Notes under the pieces: model-generated
Told to the model about the DNA's origin: nothing
Seen by the model: only the letters and a program-made list of their open reading frames with translations
Database searches by the model: none
Translations under genes and position numbers: made by a program
DNA from: Falciphora oryzae
Lineage: Eukaryota > Ascomycota > Sordariomycetes > Magnaporthales > Magnaporthaceae
Direction of reading: 5' to 3'
DNA: 64,000 nt
Assembly: GCA_000733355.1 (NCBI GenBank)
Contig: JNVV01000020.1
Span: forward strand, 497,003-561,002
Part shown: positions 34,031 to 44,311 of the stretch, piece after piece
Position numbering within the stretch: position 1 is the stretch's first letter
Layout: the number at the start of each line of letters is the position of its first letter

Positions 34031-35731
34031 GGTATGATCGGCCAGACCGACGCCGATCTAGCAAAAGGTACAAAAGTGCTGCAGGGATTACCTCAGGGGA
34101 CCCCCCCAATCCCGAATCCCTTCGACGGTAGGCTTTGCTATCTTTTTGATCAACGAGGCCCGGCAATAACAAAAACAACGTTGATTCCCGCACAACTATC
34201 TAGATCAACGCCCTCCCTGCACCCGATTTGGGTTCGTTGATTCTGCTACATATATATTCCGACTGGCCTCATCCAACGCCAGCCAAACTGTCGCCTCTTC
34301 TGGGTTCTTCAGGATCTGAAGCATGTGCATAAACTCGTGGCTTGACAGCTTTTCGCGATACCCGTCCGTAAAGGACTTCACTGCCCCCGTCACCGGGTTT
34401 TCCGGGTGCATCTCCTCAAAAACCTTTGCTAACGCCAGAATAGCTTCAGCGATAGGTTCCTCTATCGGGCTTGAAGGCGACAGCCGCGGCGAGGAAGTAA
34501 CCCGGCTCAACGACGACCCTCCTCCCCGGCATTTTTTCCTCCGCTTCCCACGAGCAACAGAGACCCAGTCGTTTTGGGGTCCGGCGACGATATCCGGATC
34601 CGTAGCCCTCCGCAACGCCTGCTCAGCGGTAAGCTTAACGCCTGGAGGAGGAGGAGGATCAGCAGGATCCGACGAGGGGACTTGTTGCGAGGCTGCGTTG
34701 GAGGCCGGCCGCCAAAGAGAATCCTCCCCCTGCGACTCGAGGTCGTTTTCATCTCCTGCCTCCTCGCCTTCGGTTGAGGGCATGACCCCGTTGAATAGAT
34801 CCAGGCCACTGATCTGCGCGGATCCTTCAGCAGGTTCATCTCCCTCAACGACCGGACCGCGGATCAGATCGCCCTTTGTTTTTTGCGCCGAGAAAAGCTC
34901 TTGATACAACGCGACCGGTCCCAACGCCTGCCCAGCCCCGATCCACGATACCCTCTCTGGCCCGTGCCTAGAAAGGAATCGCACCCACCGCGCAGAGGTT
35001 CGATCAACCTCGCAAGCGCCTGTCTCCGGGTTGCAGGTATTGCCGGAGAGTTCAACCCATTCCTTCCAAAGGCTATACCTCCTGCGCTCGGCATCGTATT
35101 TGCCGGAGATCGTTTTGATCGAAAGCAGCGGCTTGAGGGGAGGCCAACGCTCGATCGATTTTCTCTGCACAACCTCCCAGGCGGGCTTGAAGTTGGCTCG
35201 TTTGGAACTGTTGAACAGGCCCTCGCGGAGGCAGTCAATAAAGAACTGCATAATAACGGCGGTCTTTTCTGGATTCCACGGCATCCGCTTGGAAGGACCT
35301 CCGCGCTTCCGTTTGCGGTCGGCCGTTGGCTCTGAGCCGGCCTCTAGTTGCGTAAGGGTTGGCCCGGCGCCGGAGGACCCTTCACCACCGAGATTTTGCG
35401 ATTCCCGTGGCGTTCGGGAGTTGGGAATAGCCTCGACGGACTCGCCGTCGTCGGTTGCCCGCGGGGAATCAAAAATCTCGTCGTAGGAAGACATTGCTGT
35501 GGGCGTTGTATGCTAGATAGTTCGTGGCCTACCTGACACCACCCGACAGATCCGTCGAAGCGAGAACACCCCGCATGCGATATCCTACTTGAAACAGCGG
35601 TGAAAATACTGCCCGGCCATCAACCCTGTTCTCTAGTGGACTTGGGGGGGCACCCACAAGGCATATCCCTGTAGCACTTTTGTGCCTTTTGCCAAGTCGG
35701 TATAGTACTGGTCGGTCTGGCCGATCATACC
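34031..35731. mobile_element. 1.7-kb terminal-inverted-repeat element carrying only a Myb/SANT-like gene (Harbinger-type, non-autonomous)
   Basis: Long imperfect terminal inverted repeats of about 90 bp begin with a perfect 21-bp match (first 20 bases GGTATGATCGGCCAGACCGA). Further inside they share CAAAAGG(T/C)ACAAAAGTGCT. The ends are flanked by TTAG at 34027-34030 and 35732-35735, read as a TTA (or TTAG) target-site duplication; PIF/Harbinger elements duplicate TWA. The only long gene inside encodes a Myb/SANT-like protein and no DDE transposase is present. The element lies between rsm22 and the thioredoxin gene, in intergenic sequence. Confidence 0.85.
34205..35494 (-). CDS. Myb/SANT-like DNA-binding protein of a Harbinger-type element
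   Basis: Intact 429-residue frame inside the 34031-35731 element. After a disordered N-terminus with a KRKRGGPSKR basic patch comes a tryptophan-spaced Myb/SANT-like domain at about residues 70-180: MPWNPEKTAVIMQFFIDCLR, FKPAWEVVQRKSIERWPPL, TISGKYDAERRRYSLWKEW. Proteins of this type accompany PIF/Harbinger transposases as a second DNA-binding component that recruits the transposase to the element ends. The C-terminal half has an acidic/Ser-rich linker, a basic RGKRRKKCRGG patch and a helical tail (IAEAILALAKVFEEMHPENP). No intron or premature stop is visible, so it may still be expressed. Confidence 0.82.
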   Translation of the reverse strand: MSSYDEIFDSPRATDDGESVEAIPNSRTPRESQNLGGEGSSGAGPTLTQLEAGSEPTADRKRKRGGPSKRMPWNPEKTAVIMQFFIDCLREGLFNSSKRANFKPAWEVVQRKSIERWPPLKPLLSIKTISGKYDAERRRYSLWKEWVELSGNTCNPETGACEVDRTSARWVRFLSRHGPERVSWIGAGQALGPVALYQELFSAQKTKGDLIRGPVVEGDEPAEGSAQISGLDLFNGVMPSTEGEEAGDENDLESQGEDSLWRPASNAASQQVPSSDPADPPPPPGVKLTAEQALRRATDPDIVAGPQNDWVSVARGKRRKKCRGGGSSLSRVTSSPRLSPSSPIEEPIAEAILALAKVFEEMHPENPVTGAVKSFTDGYREKLSSHEFMHMLQILKNPEEATVWLALDEASRNIYVAESTNPNRVQGGR

Positions 35732-35735
35732 TTAG

Positions 35736-36021
35736 GGGGGTATCAACTATGAGTTTTTGGGTGTTCCAATTCACCCAGCTGTGCAGTTTATACGGGACTG
35801 CAGGCTTTTATTAGAGGAAGGACGTGACTTGGGAATCGATGCGTGGGTTCTTAGAGCCTTGGCATCAAACCGCGCAGCGAGGGAGGTCAGGGGAACTCCA
35901 TGGGTGTCAACGCAAGATTTAATGATACAGCTAGAAACAAGAACGCACGCCAAGTCGGTACCTACTCTACCAAAACCCAAACGCCAAATGACCACGAACC
36001 AGCAAAACACACTCGCCTTCC
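35736..36021. other. Intergenic: downstream of the thioredoxin-like gene
   Basis: Short stretch between the transposable element and the stop codon of the minus-strand thioredoxin gene; probably its 3' UTR. Nothing else recognised. Confidence 0.4.
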
Positions 36022-36936
36022 TTAGTCACCACCCATGTCAGCGAGAGTGCGGAAGGCGGGCTTCGGAGCCCCCGGCCTCTGCCCTGCACCCCCTGCGGGC
36101 CGGGCCGGTGCCGGAGGGTTCTTGATGTTGTACTTGGACGCCTCGGCCGATTTGTAAGGATCGAGCTGCACCGATATGTTAGCTCTGTCTCTTGCAGCCT
36201 ACGTTTCCAAATCTTGGTCGGATATCCTGGACCCGGGACAGTCCCAATTAGGACGTTCCTTGATCCACTCCAGGCCCTGGTCGAAGAGGTACTTGAACGA
36301 GGGTTGCAACAAGTCCTGTGATTAACAGGCCCCCGGTGTTCAAAGAAAGGCCGCGATGTGCGACTTACCGAGAAGAGCGACACAAAGTACAGCCCAAAGA
36401 ACACAATGATGGTGTTTATGAAGCTGTTGATATCCCAGTTCAGCGGCCTCTGCAGCTGCTGCGGCCGCGAGGCGCCGCCCGCCGGCCCGCCGCCCAGCCT
36501 CTGTCCACCGCTGCTGAAGGCCGAGCCGCCCCCGCCGGGCCCGGCCAGCTTGACGGCCTTCTCCACGGCCGCAGTCAAGGCGGGCGGGTTCGCGCCGCGG
36601 ATGGTGTCGATGACGGTGCCGTTGCGCAGGATCAGGAAGGTGGGCATGGCGCTGACGGAGTACTGCTGGGCAATCTCGCGCTGGCTGTCGACGTCAACCT
36701 TGCAGAAGGCGATCTTGTTGGGCTTGGAGAACTTGGTCGAGAGGGACTCGAAGGTCGGCGCGATCATCTTGCAGGGGCCGCACCAGTCCGCGTAGACTGG
36801 AGGGGTTGATTTGTCAGTAAGCGTCTGGTGCTTTGTTGTCGCGCTGGGGAAAGAAACACGTACAGTCGGTGATGACGATGCTCGAGGAGCCGAGCACCTG
36901 GCGCCACTGCGCCGTGGACTCTATATGCACCGTCAT
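36022..36936 (-). CDS. Thioredoxin-like protein with C-terminal membrane anchor
   Basis: Exons on the minus strand: 36936-36864, 36796-36369 and 36165-36022 (645 nt, 214 residues); introns of 67 and 203 nt. Residues 1-105 form a thioredoxin fold with the redox-active WCGPCK (Cys 30 and 33, completed across intron 1) and the cis-proline loop SAMPTF. A Gly/Pro/Gln-rich linker follows, then one hydrophobic helix (FINTIIVFFGLYFVSLFS, about 150-167) and a Pro/Gly-rich polar tail (LDPYKSAEASKYNI… ending FRTLADMGGD). The domain order predicts a membrane-tethered thiol-disulfide oxidoreductase. The compartment is not determined, but no N-terminal signal peptide is seen and the thioredoxin domain probably faces the cytosol. 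Intron 2 is unusually long and contains an open segment that could be an alternative last exon (see findings). Confidence 0.9.
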
Positions 36937-37277
36937 GATGGGTGGTTGTGGTACGCGTGTAATGCGAAAGCGCTCCTCGAGAACTGGCCTCTCCAAGATG
37001 ACGGTATCCAGGGCGAATGCCAGCGGATCCACCCGCCGGGGAAATGTGGCCTGTGCGGAGCTCGCGCTATGATGCAATTAGAAGGCGGTGAATACTTGGC
37101 CAAATTTCTGCCGGACTTTTCTGACCCCTCCCGCTTTTTTTTTTTTCCATTGTAAAGTCGAGATCGTGATGCGCGCTGAAAAAGCAGACGTTTATTGGAG
37201 TTATGCCTGCGTAGAAGGACTGCCGGTTGTCTGTCTATACATATTTTCGCATCCAATTCTACGACACACATCTGGAA
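36937..37277. promoter_or_regulatory. Divergent promoter between thioredoxin-like and SPOUT genes
   Basis: Only 341 bp separate the two divergent start codons (36936 on minus, 37278 on plus). The segment includes a T-tract near 37135-37146 and AT-richer sequence. It must contain both promoters, suggesting shared regulatory input. Confidence 0.6.
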
Positions 37278-38548
37278 ATGGCCCCTTTTGACGAGCATCG
37301 CAGCAAGGTTTGTGCCCGTAGCTTTGCTCCAAGCCATTCCATGCGACAATCCTTGGGTATGCGACGAGGATACTGTTGAACTGTTGATCTGACATCTGTC
37401 TGCTCTCCAGAAACGCAAGCTGGGGAGATACGGTGACGGGGCTGATACGAGCGAGGAGATCACGTCTTTCAAGCCTTCAACGCGATTCACGCCGACCGTC
37501 CCCAGAGACTGGACCGTTTCGATTGCAGTTCCCAGCAGCATCATCACTGAGTGGGTGTCTTCACTGAGCCATATTCCCCTGTATTATTGGCTGACCACGT
37601 TTGCGACCCTCCAGAGCCTCGAGAGACGAGCAGCGCATTGGCGCCCCGTCGCGAATAGCGCGTGCCTTGGCCGTGTTTGGCATGGACGAGGTTGTGGTCT
37701 TTGACGACAGCCCGGTGGATTCACGCCCACCAGCCGTCGACACGGACGCCTACACCGGCGACGTCGACCCGTGCCACTACATATGGCATCTCCTAACCTA
37801 TCTCGAGTGTCCCCCCTTTATGCGCAAGACTCTCTTCCCTCTGCACCCGAACCTGAAGCTCCAGGGCCTGCTGCCCAATCTGGACATGCCTTCGCATCCG
37901 CACAGGGACGAATGGCTTCCTTATATGGAGGCCATGACCCTCCCAGGGAAGCCAGAAGGCGGCAAGGGGTAAGTGTCAGCTTCGGTTATCACCGTCTAGG
38001 CCATTGGCTGATAATGAGCTCCGCGCAGAACACTCGTGGACATTGGGATGAGGAAACCCATCACGATATCCGAGTCAATACCGCCAAAGACTCGCCTCAC
38101 GCTCCATTTCCCGAACCAGTCCTACGACGGGGCCCAAGTCGTCGACCCGACCGCCCCACGGACAGACGCGGGCTACGCCTGGGGCTTCAACGTCCGCCGC
38201 TGCGCCTCTCTCTCGGACGTGTTGACCGAGTGCCCCTATGAGGGCGGCTACGACATGAGCATCGGCACGTCGGAGCGCGGCGAGAACTCGGCTTCTGTCT
38301 TCCCGTACTCCAGCGCGCCGCCGGACTTTAAGCACCTACTCATCGTATTTGGTGGGCCCCGCGGCCTCGAGTACGCCGCGATGAATGATCCGCAGCTGTC
38401 TGGGATGGGCATTGGGGCTGGTCGTGTTCGCGAGGTGTTCGATCACTGGATAAATGTCCTGCCAGACCAGGGTAGTAGGTCTATCAAAACGGACGAGGCG
38501 GTGTACATTGCGCTCACCGAGCTGAGAAGGCTCTGGTACCGCGTCTGA
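37278..38548 (+). CDS. SPOUT-family RNA methyltransferase (C9orf114/SPOUT1, yeast Upa1/Upa2-like)
   Basis: Four exons: 37278-37307 (30 nt), 37411-37550, 37615-37968 and 38029-38548 (1044 nt, 347 residues). Introns are 103, 64 and 60 nt with matching phases. The short first exon encodes MAPFDEHRSK, joined to KRKLGRYGDG. The domain starts with DWTVSIAVPSSIIT. Next comes the family's HYIWHLLTYLECPPFMRKTLFP region, then GYAWGFNVRRC and a C-terminal trefoil-knot signature with LLIVFGGPRGLEYA. Family members are predicted SAM-dependent RNA methyltransferases with an OB-like insertion, and act on RNA in nucleus or nucleolus; the substrate in fungi is not established here. All expected domain parts are present, so the gene appears intact. 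Confidence 0.9.
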
Positions 38549-38937
38549 AGTGCGACGGCGCGAGCGAGTTGCTGGTCCTTAATATAACTCCCATTTCCAA
38601 TTCCTGATCTTGGTGCAAGTTATCGACCGAGTTTACGAGTAAAAGTAGGCCATGCATTGGAATTGCTCCTGTAAGTGTAGGCACCCAGTAATCTCTCGCG
38701 TCATATTTAATCACCGCTACGCCGCGCCCTCCCTGTGGCAGAGCCTGGACCTTTGGGCGCGCATTCGAAGAGGTGCGTACCATGGTGTCCAGTAAGAGTC
38801 TGCGGTTCCGACAAGGTTAATTAGAGCCCCCTTTACCCCCCTAGCCTTTCCTTTACCATTTCCCCTACCCTTCCCTATATCCTCCCTATATCATGTGTTT
38901 TCTGTTTTCTGTTTTCTGTTAATTTTTATCGTCGATA

Positions 38938-40090
38938 TGTGCTAGCAAGTATAAAGCGACCCCACGCCTCTTCCCCGTTTCTAAGCTCTCTCCATCTTTT
39001 CACACTGCCTTCAAAGCGGCAAAGAAGTTCAAAAAAATATACGACAGCGCGACCGGCCTCTCGGATCAGCAAGAAGCCCTCCGCCAAGGGATCGATGTCC
39101 TGCAGGCCGTGCTCAAGGAGCTGGAGCAGGCTCAGGGGGGCCTTCAACTCGCAAATGACCCCAGCCTGAGAACCGTTGTCAAGCAATGCATCGGCCTTTC
39201 TGAGCGCCTATGTACCTTGATCGAGCGATGTCGAGTCCCCGGCGCAGCGCAAAGCCGCAGCAAATGAATCACTACCAAGAAGACCATCAAGGGCCTTGTA
39301 CATGAATCCGAGGTCAAAGCGTTGAGCGAAGATCTCAAGTCGTGGCGCGAGGTGCTCGTAGGCCTGATTGTCAAGAAAACCTAGTTAGTACGAATGGGTC
39401 CTTGGCAGAGATCCCGGTAATTATAGCATGGCGAATCTAATCCTAACTTCGTACCACAGCCTAGACGTCAGAATATTGCTGGGCCGAGTCGGTTCGGCAA
39501 CGGATGAACTTCGCCACGTTCACAAAGAGTTGGACAAGATGTACAAACACCTCGACAGCCTTACCCCTGGTGTGGAAACGCTCTAGCAGAGGCTCCATAA
39601 GCTCAGCGAACTATTTGACTCAGCCGCCAGCATCAACAACAACCCGCGGATTCTGCAGACTCTCCACTTCCCTGGTATTCAGAAACGCTTCTCGGATATT
39701 CGACTTGCGCATCAAGGCACCTTTGAATGGATTTTCAACGATCCGAGGAAGTTAAACAATGCCGAGCCTGGTCTCAAACACGGCTACGTCGATTGGTTGA
39801 GAGAAGGCTCGGGCGTTCTCCACATCTGTGGGAAGCCAGGAGCGGGGAAGTCGACCCTGATGAAGTTCTTGGGCGAGCACCCTGAGACATTCTCGCGCCT
39901 GCATGAGTGGGCCTCAGCGGGTGGCCGAGAGCTGCTGTTTGCGAGCTTCTTATTCTGGAAGCTCGGTGGCGGTCCGGGGCATCGAACACTCCGCAGCCTT
40001 ATCAGGAGCTTGGTGTACGAAGTGATCAATTCCGACAGAGAAAATAACTGGTCCCACAGGGACAGACGGCTTGTAGATGAGGAATGGTAG
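38938..40090 (+). pseudogene. NLR/STAND (NACHT) pseudogene, 5' half only
   Basis: Plus-strand fragments of a fungal NLR-type protein. An N-terminal helical block (AFKAAKKFKKIYDSATGL…) is followed after an intron-like gap (about 39388-39460) by LDVRILLGRVGSATDELRHVHKEL. Next comes the pre-NACHT segment LHFPGIQKRFSDIRLAHQGTFEWIF and a Walker A motif CGKPGAGKSTL near 39828-39858. In-frame stops interrupt it: TGA at 39265-39267 and TAG at 39584-39586. Each is explained by one C-to-T change from an Arg or Gln codon. The similarity ends about 110 residues into the NACHT domain at a stop near 40088, 125 bp before a pogo-type transposon; Walker B and the C-terminal half are absent. The gene is dead. 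Confidence 0.8.
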
Positions 40091-40216
40091 CCTGTAAATG
40101 GGGAGTGGCCTCTGAAGATGAGGGGTGGGTATCAGCACAAGGATGGCAATCAGGGGATGGGGATGAGGAGTGTTGATAGGCTATTTTGTAATTGTAATAA
40201 TATTCATAAGGAGTTA

Positions 40217-42077
40217 ACGTGGTTCACCACCGAGTGGCGCACACCACCGAATGGCGCACCCACACCCGACCACTTGACAATCAACTCGCATACCAACCCA
40301 ATAACGCCAGAAATCCATTCAAACTACTTAGAATTATATATATCGGACATTTCTACTTTTTTCTAACAAGTGCGCGCATTGTGTCCGGTTTTGCCGCAAA
40401 TGCCACATCGCCGACGAGTCGTCGTCGCCCTCTTTTTTTAACCCCCATAATCGCGCATTTTTTGCTGTAGCTATCCATCCAGCTCCTACTGGTCCAAAAC
40501 ATTTCGTACTTCGTTGATGGTAAGTAACCCTTTAAGTCGGACACGTATTTTTTTAGCCCTCCGGCGTTTGCTTAATACCTCGTTCGCCTTTCTAAACGTA
40601 GATACTTCGGTTCGGAAAAGGGCTACTTTATACATTATCGCTTTCGCCCCTTTTGCAATTTGGTCCATAACCGTATAAATAGGAGTCGGAAAGCTGCTTT
40701 GGTAATTGGAAATCCAAGTTTTAATATGTTCGGATTACAAAATTGCTTCCTTAACTATCCGCGGCGTTTTGGAAGTCCAAGGTTCGGGGCCGTTTAGGGG
40801 CTCCCTCGAAGGAATTAAAGTCCGTAACCTCACATCCAGCTTTTCCAAAACCGAATCCGAATTAAAAAGAGCAAAGCCAGCCCTTCGAAAGCCTTTTCGG
40901 ATATTTCTTTCGGTTATAAAGTTAAAAAATGCCGCTTTAAACGCGGAAAGGAACTTAACTTTAATTACGTGGTTAACGTGCGACTTTATTAGGTTTTCGA
41001 TTTGTTGACCGTACGCTTTTTTTATTGGGTTGAAGCATTTAACGTTAAGCGGTTGAAGGAAGTGAAACGAATGCGGAGGCATACAAAACGTAATAATGTT
41101 ATGTTTTTGGCAATAAAGCTCGAAATCCGTCAAATAATAGCTTTCGTATCCGTCTAGCACTAACAAACGATAAAGGCCCTTCGTACGCGACGTAATGTGT
41201 TTATCGAAATACTAAATCCATTCCAAACCGAGTTTGTTCGTAATCCACCCGTTAGAATTTATTACGATAACCCAATTGCGTAAAAGGTCGGTTTCCGAAT
41301 ACCAATTAGCTAAATGGTACTGCCTTTTAACGATAATAAAAGGGGGGATCGCCTAACCGCAACAGTTAACCCTTTGGATAATTGTAACCCATTCCCGGTT
41401 GCCAGGTTAAACCAGCTTTACTTTACTACGTCCTTCCGATGTTGTAATAACCATAACGGCGGCGATTATGCCCATAAGGAAGCCGGTTTCGTCGAAATTA
41501 TAAATATCGTTATTTAAGATACCATATTTGGCTACAATGTTCCGCATAAGGTCGAACTATACAAAAACAAGCTTAGGATTTTCGCATTTGGCCCTTTGGT
41601 AATCGTACTTTCGAATCCAACGCGTGCCGAGCTCCGGGCGGCGCTTAACAAACCTCGCGGTCCAATTGGTGCCGATAGTGCCCGCGTCGCGTTCGGCGAG
41701 CAATCGATTGGCCATATTTTTAACACCAAAAAGCCGGGGAGGAAATGCACGAAAATCCAGCTCGAAGATGTATTTAACAAGCGCCTCCTTTTCGGATTCC
41801 GTTAATTTCCGACAATTGGCTATGCAATCGCGTCAAGCAGGTTGGCCGGCGCGTCGGCAACGTAATGTGGATTTAGGAATGTCGTAGATTTTGGCGGCCT
41901 TTCGCACACTTAATTATGCATTAGATTGGATTGCCCGTATGGCAAAAACAATCTTCGCTTTTTTGGATGTCGAAGCCATTTGTGGTTGTTGAGGAATTGA
42001 GGTTAGAAGTGGGAGACGCGATTGGCGATGGAAAACGCGCCACTCGGTGGTGTGCGCCACTCGGTGGTGAACCACGT
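40217..42077. mobile_element. Fot1/pogo-type (Tc1-mariner superfamily) DNA transposon, degenerate
   Basis: 1861-bp element with terminal inverted repeats starting ACGTGGTTCACCACCGAGTG at both ends; the inverted match extends about 34-41 bp. A TA target-site duplication flanks it (40215-40216 and 42078-42079). The terminal repeats themselves contain a tandem 16-17-bp motif with CACCACCGA and TGGCGC. The interior is AT-rich compared with its surroundings and holds one transposase relic on the minus strand. Confidence 0.92.
40363..41979 (-). pseudogene. Fot1/pogo-type DDE transposase, inactivated
   Basis: One minus-strand reading frame, interrupted by many stops, runs from a Met at 41979. It contains an N-terminal HTH-like start (MASTSKKAKI…AAKIYDIPKSTLR), a CENP-B/HTH-like segment, the first catalytic block IYNFDETGFLMG, the second LVLDGYESYYLTDFELYC with PPHSFHFLQPLNV, and a C-terminal coiled part. 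A zinc-knuckle-like RRRCGICGKTGHNARTC lies near 40380-40420. This order is typical of fungal Fot1/Tan1-type transposases. Most stops (TAA, TAG, TGA) would be Gln or Arg codons if a C had not become T, consistent with RIP. No functional protein can be made. Confidence 0.88.
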
Positions 42078-42150
42078 TAGGTGTTTTTTTACATAAAAAA
42101 AAAAACGAGCGTGCGTATGGGGCGGCACAACCAGTCGTCGTCGTCGTTCA

Positions 42151-42405
42151 CTAACCACCGCCGAAGGCGGTGGCCAGGAACGCGGAGACAGCCAGCACAA
42201 CGCCGGCGGGCCCTGGCGAGATGCGCATGTCCTTGACGCCGAAAAGAGATAAGAGCAGGAAGAGAAGGAGGAGGGCGAGGGCGGAGAGCCAGATCGGGGC
42301 GGAGAGCCAGATCAGGGCGGAGAGCCAGATCAGGGCGGTCAGGGGCCAAGGGAGGCGGGCCAGGGCAGCGAGCGTGTTGTCGTTTTGTCGGTCGAAAGCG
42401 ACCAT
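42151..42405 (-). CDS. Small hydrophobic (possible membrane) protein
   Basis: The frame encodes 84 residues from the Met at 42405; an upstream in-frame Met at 42477 would add 24. It starts MVAFDRQNDNTLAALARLPW. A threefold ALIWLS-type repeat and a leucine-rich segment (LALLLLFLLLSLF) follow, with a second hydrophobic stretch near the C-terminus ending AFGGG. The threefold repeat is encoded by 18-bp tandem DNA repeats. It sits directly beside the pogo element and the NLR pseudogene. No family was recognised. A related relic seems to lie near 45.7-45.9 kb. Expression is uncertain. Confidence 0.35.
   Translation of the reverse strand: MVAFDRQNDNTLAALARLPWPLTALIWLSALIWLSAPIWLSALALLLLFLLLSLFGVKDMRISPGPAGVVLAVSAFLATAFGGG
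42283..42336. repeat. Three tandem copies of an 18-bp unit
   Basis: Unit ggagagccagatcagggc at 42283-42300 (one mismatch), 42301-42318 and 42319-42336. On the minus strand it encodes the repeated ALIWLS hexapeptide of the small hydrophobic protein. Confidence 0.95.
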
Positions 42406-42740
42406 AGAAGGAGGAAAGGGGGGAGACCGATAGAAAGGGCCAAGGCCCGGGGGAGACCGGCGACCGGCGGCAAGCACCTTGGGCTTTTGTCCGTCTCGAG
42501 CGATTTATTTACAACTTTTACGACTGCAGCGATTTCGCGATTCAGACGTGTTACTATCCATACGCTAGCGTCACCTAGAAAAACGGAAGCAGCAGACAGG
42601 AAGCAGGAAAAGGGAAGTGAAAAAAAAGCCCAGCCCGTTATGTTCGACCTAGCTCGTTATGTTCCCTCTCCCTATCGGATCAGCCCTGTTATTCTTTTCC
42701 TCTTTCCCCTTTCCCTTTTGCAATACGGGTTCCCGCCAGT

Positions 42741-43933
42741 TTAGTCGCACTCCTGAAGCGAGAACGCCAACAGTATCTCTCCGAGGAATCTCATCTGGTT
42801 TTGGTGACTAGTTGTGAAGGGGCCGAACTCCCTCAAATACAGGAAGGATTCAGGCCCGGAAGAATGGCTCTGACCAAGCACGTACTTGACGTAATCGCGC
42901 TCGAAAGTAGCCGTAGTGATGTATACCTCGTGTCTGTCCTGTGACACTAGCAACCGCCTTGCCTTCCCGTCTTTGCCGAATTCTGAATCTGACGGCGGAC
43001 TCTGATGAATCCACGCGGCCAGCTGGGCTGCCTCCTGCATCTTGATTTTCTTAAGGCCGTGGAGCGTAGGAAAGGCTTGACCTCGGCAAGGGCGAGGACT
43101 CGGCAAGTGCCGTGCCTGTGGAGGTAGCCATCGACCCGAGCTTCGAAGATCTTGGAACCCTGTAGTGTTTTGAACACAAATGGAAGGCGATGCAGGGACC
43201 AGTCGGCCCGGGTGTTCTCCATGTGAACTGTGATGGCGTTCAAGAAGAGGATGAGAGCGGTGTTGACAATCTGCTCATCCCTACAGGCCTCAAAGAGATG
43301 GGCCTGGTCGCCCGATATAGGTGAGTATGGCGACAGGGCGTCCCACTGCGGAGATGACGACTGAGGCTGCCCTGCGGATGACACCGGTGGTGGTTCAGGC
43401 TTTTTGTTGAGAGTCATCCCCGCGATTTTGCTAGAGAGCTTCGTTGGGGTGGTGAAAGGATCCATAGCGGCGGCGGCGGCAGCCATGCTCCTGGTCGTCA
43501 CCGTTGTGTAGGCCACTTTGGGCTGGTCTGAGTCCGAGGAGTGGCCGGGAACTTCGGTCGTTTGGAGCTGGAATAATCTCGTAGCTGAGAAGGTTCCCAG
43601 TTTCGGGAAAGGGCGGGAGGACGCCGTGGTGTTGCCGGGAATGTCTGCGAGGTACTCTTGCCAGTCAGGGTCCCCCTGGAGATGATTCCTGGCTTGACTG
43701 AGGCGATTCGAGTCGCGTAGCACCATCGAGGGACTTCTCTCCAACTCGGATTGGAGCATCGGCAGCAGGCAGAGAGTCCGCAGGAGGAGAAACTGCGGCC
43801 ATGTTATTTCGGAGGCGGAATTGGTATACAGTCCATCATGAATGGAGGAAGACTGCTTCAAAGATTTCGTCTTCTGCTTCGCCCTCTCCCACTCTTCCGC
43901 CGAGCTTGGGAAGAGGACGGACTTAGTGGCCAT
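42741..43933 (-). pseudogene. PD-(D/E)XK-nuclease-like fungal protein, frameshifted
   Basis: From the ATG at 43933 the frame encodes a Ser/Pro-rich N-terminal part, then a helical region (…DEQIVNTALILFLNAITVHM…) and the nuclease-like core FEARVDGYL…RVLALAEVKPF. There the D and the E-x-K match a PD-(D/E)XK active site. Between about 43085 and 43045 the conserved reading moves to another minus frame: KIKMQEAAQLAAWIHQ… continuing to TTSHQNQMRFLGEILLAFSLQECD, stop at 42741. A single-base indel in the sequence or assembly explains this best. Proteins of this expanded fungal family are common next to repeats in Sordariomycetes and have no assigned role. It is divergent from the gene at 44312, with 378 bp between starts. 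Confidence 0.72.
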
Positions 43934-44258
43934 TTTGAGACGAAGAAAGGGGAAGGAAATAAGGTGAAAAAAAAATGAGGCAGTCTCAGTGGCTTGAACT
44001 TTTTCCGATTTTACAATGAGCTAACAAAATACCTAGTCTCAGCGGCCGCATAAGTCGGCCGCACTGTGCGAAACAAGTTGTCTTGACAACGCTTTGGTGG
44101 GAAGTGGAGCCAATCACGTCGACAGCCTGGAGGGGCTCCCTCACGTCACCAACGTCACCAACAGTTGCCTCGCGACCCCGCCCACAAGATCTGCCGCTCA
44201 AAGCCAGCCAGGACTCTCCACATTGGTTGAGCGATATTTGGGACCCTGGTGTCTGAAT

Positions 44259-44284
44259 CACACACACACACACACACACACACA
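44259..44284. repeat. (CA)n microsatellite
   Basis: About 13 CA dinucleotides ending 27 bp upstream of the start codon at 44312, inside the divergent promoter shared with the nuclease-like gene. Confidence 0.97.
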
Positions 44285-44311
44285 GACTAAGCACACCTCC
44301 CTTTTTCAACC

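Noticed and set aside
34997..35010. ggttcgatc block as a tRNA T-loop
   Set aside because: It lies inside an intact Myb-like coding frame and no cloverleaf can be built around it.
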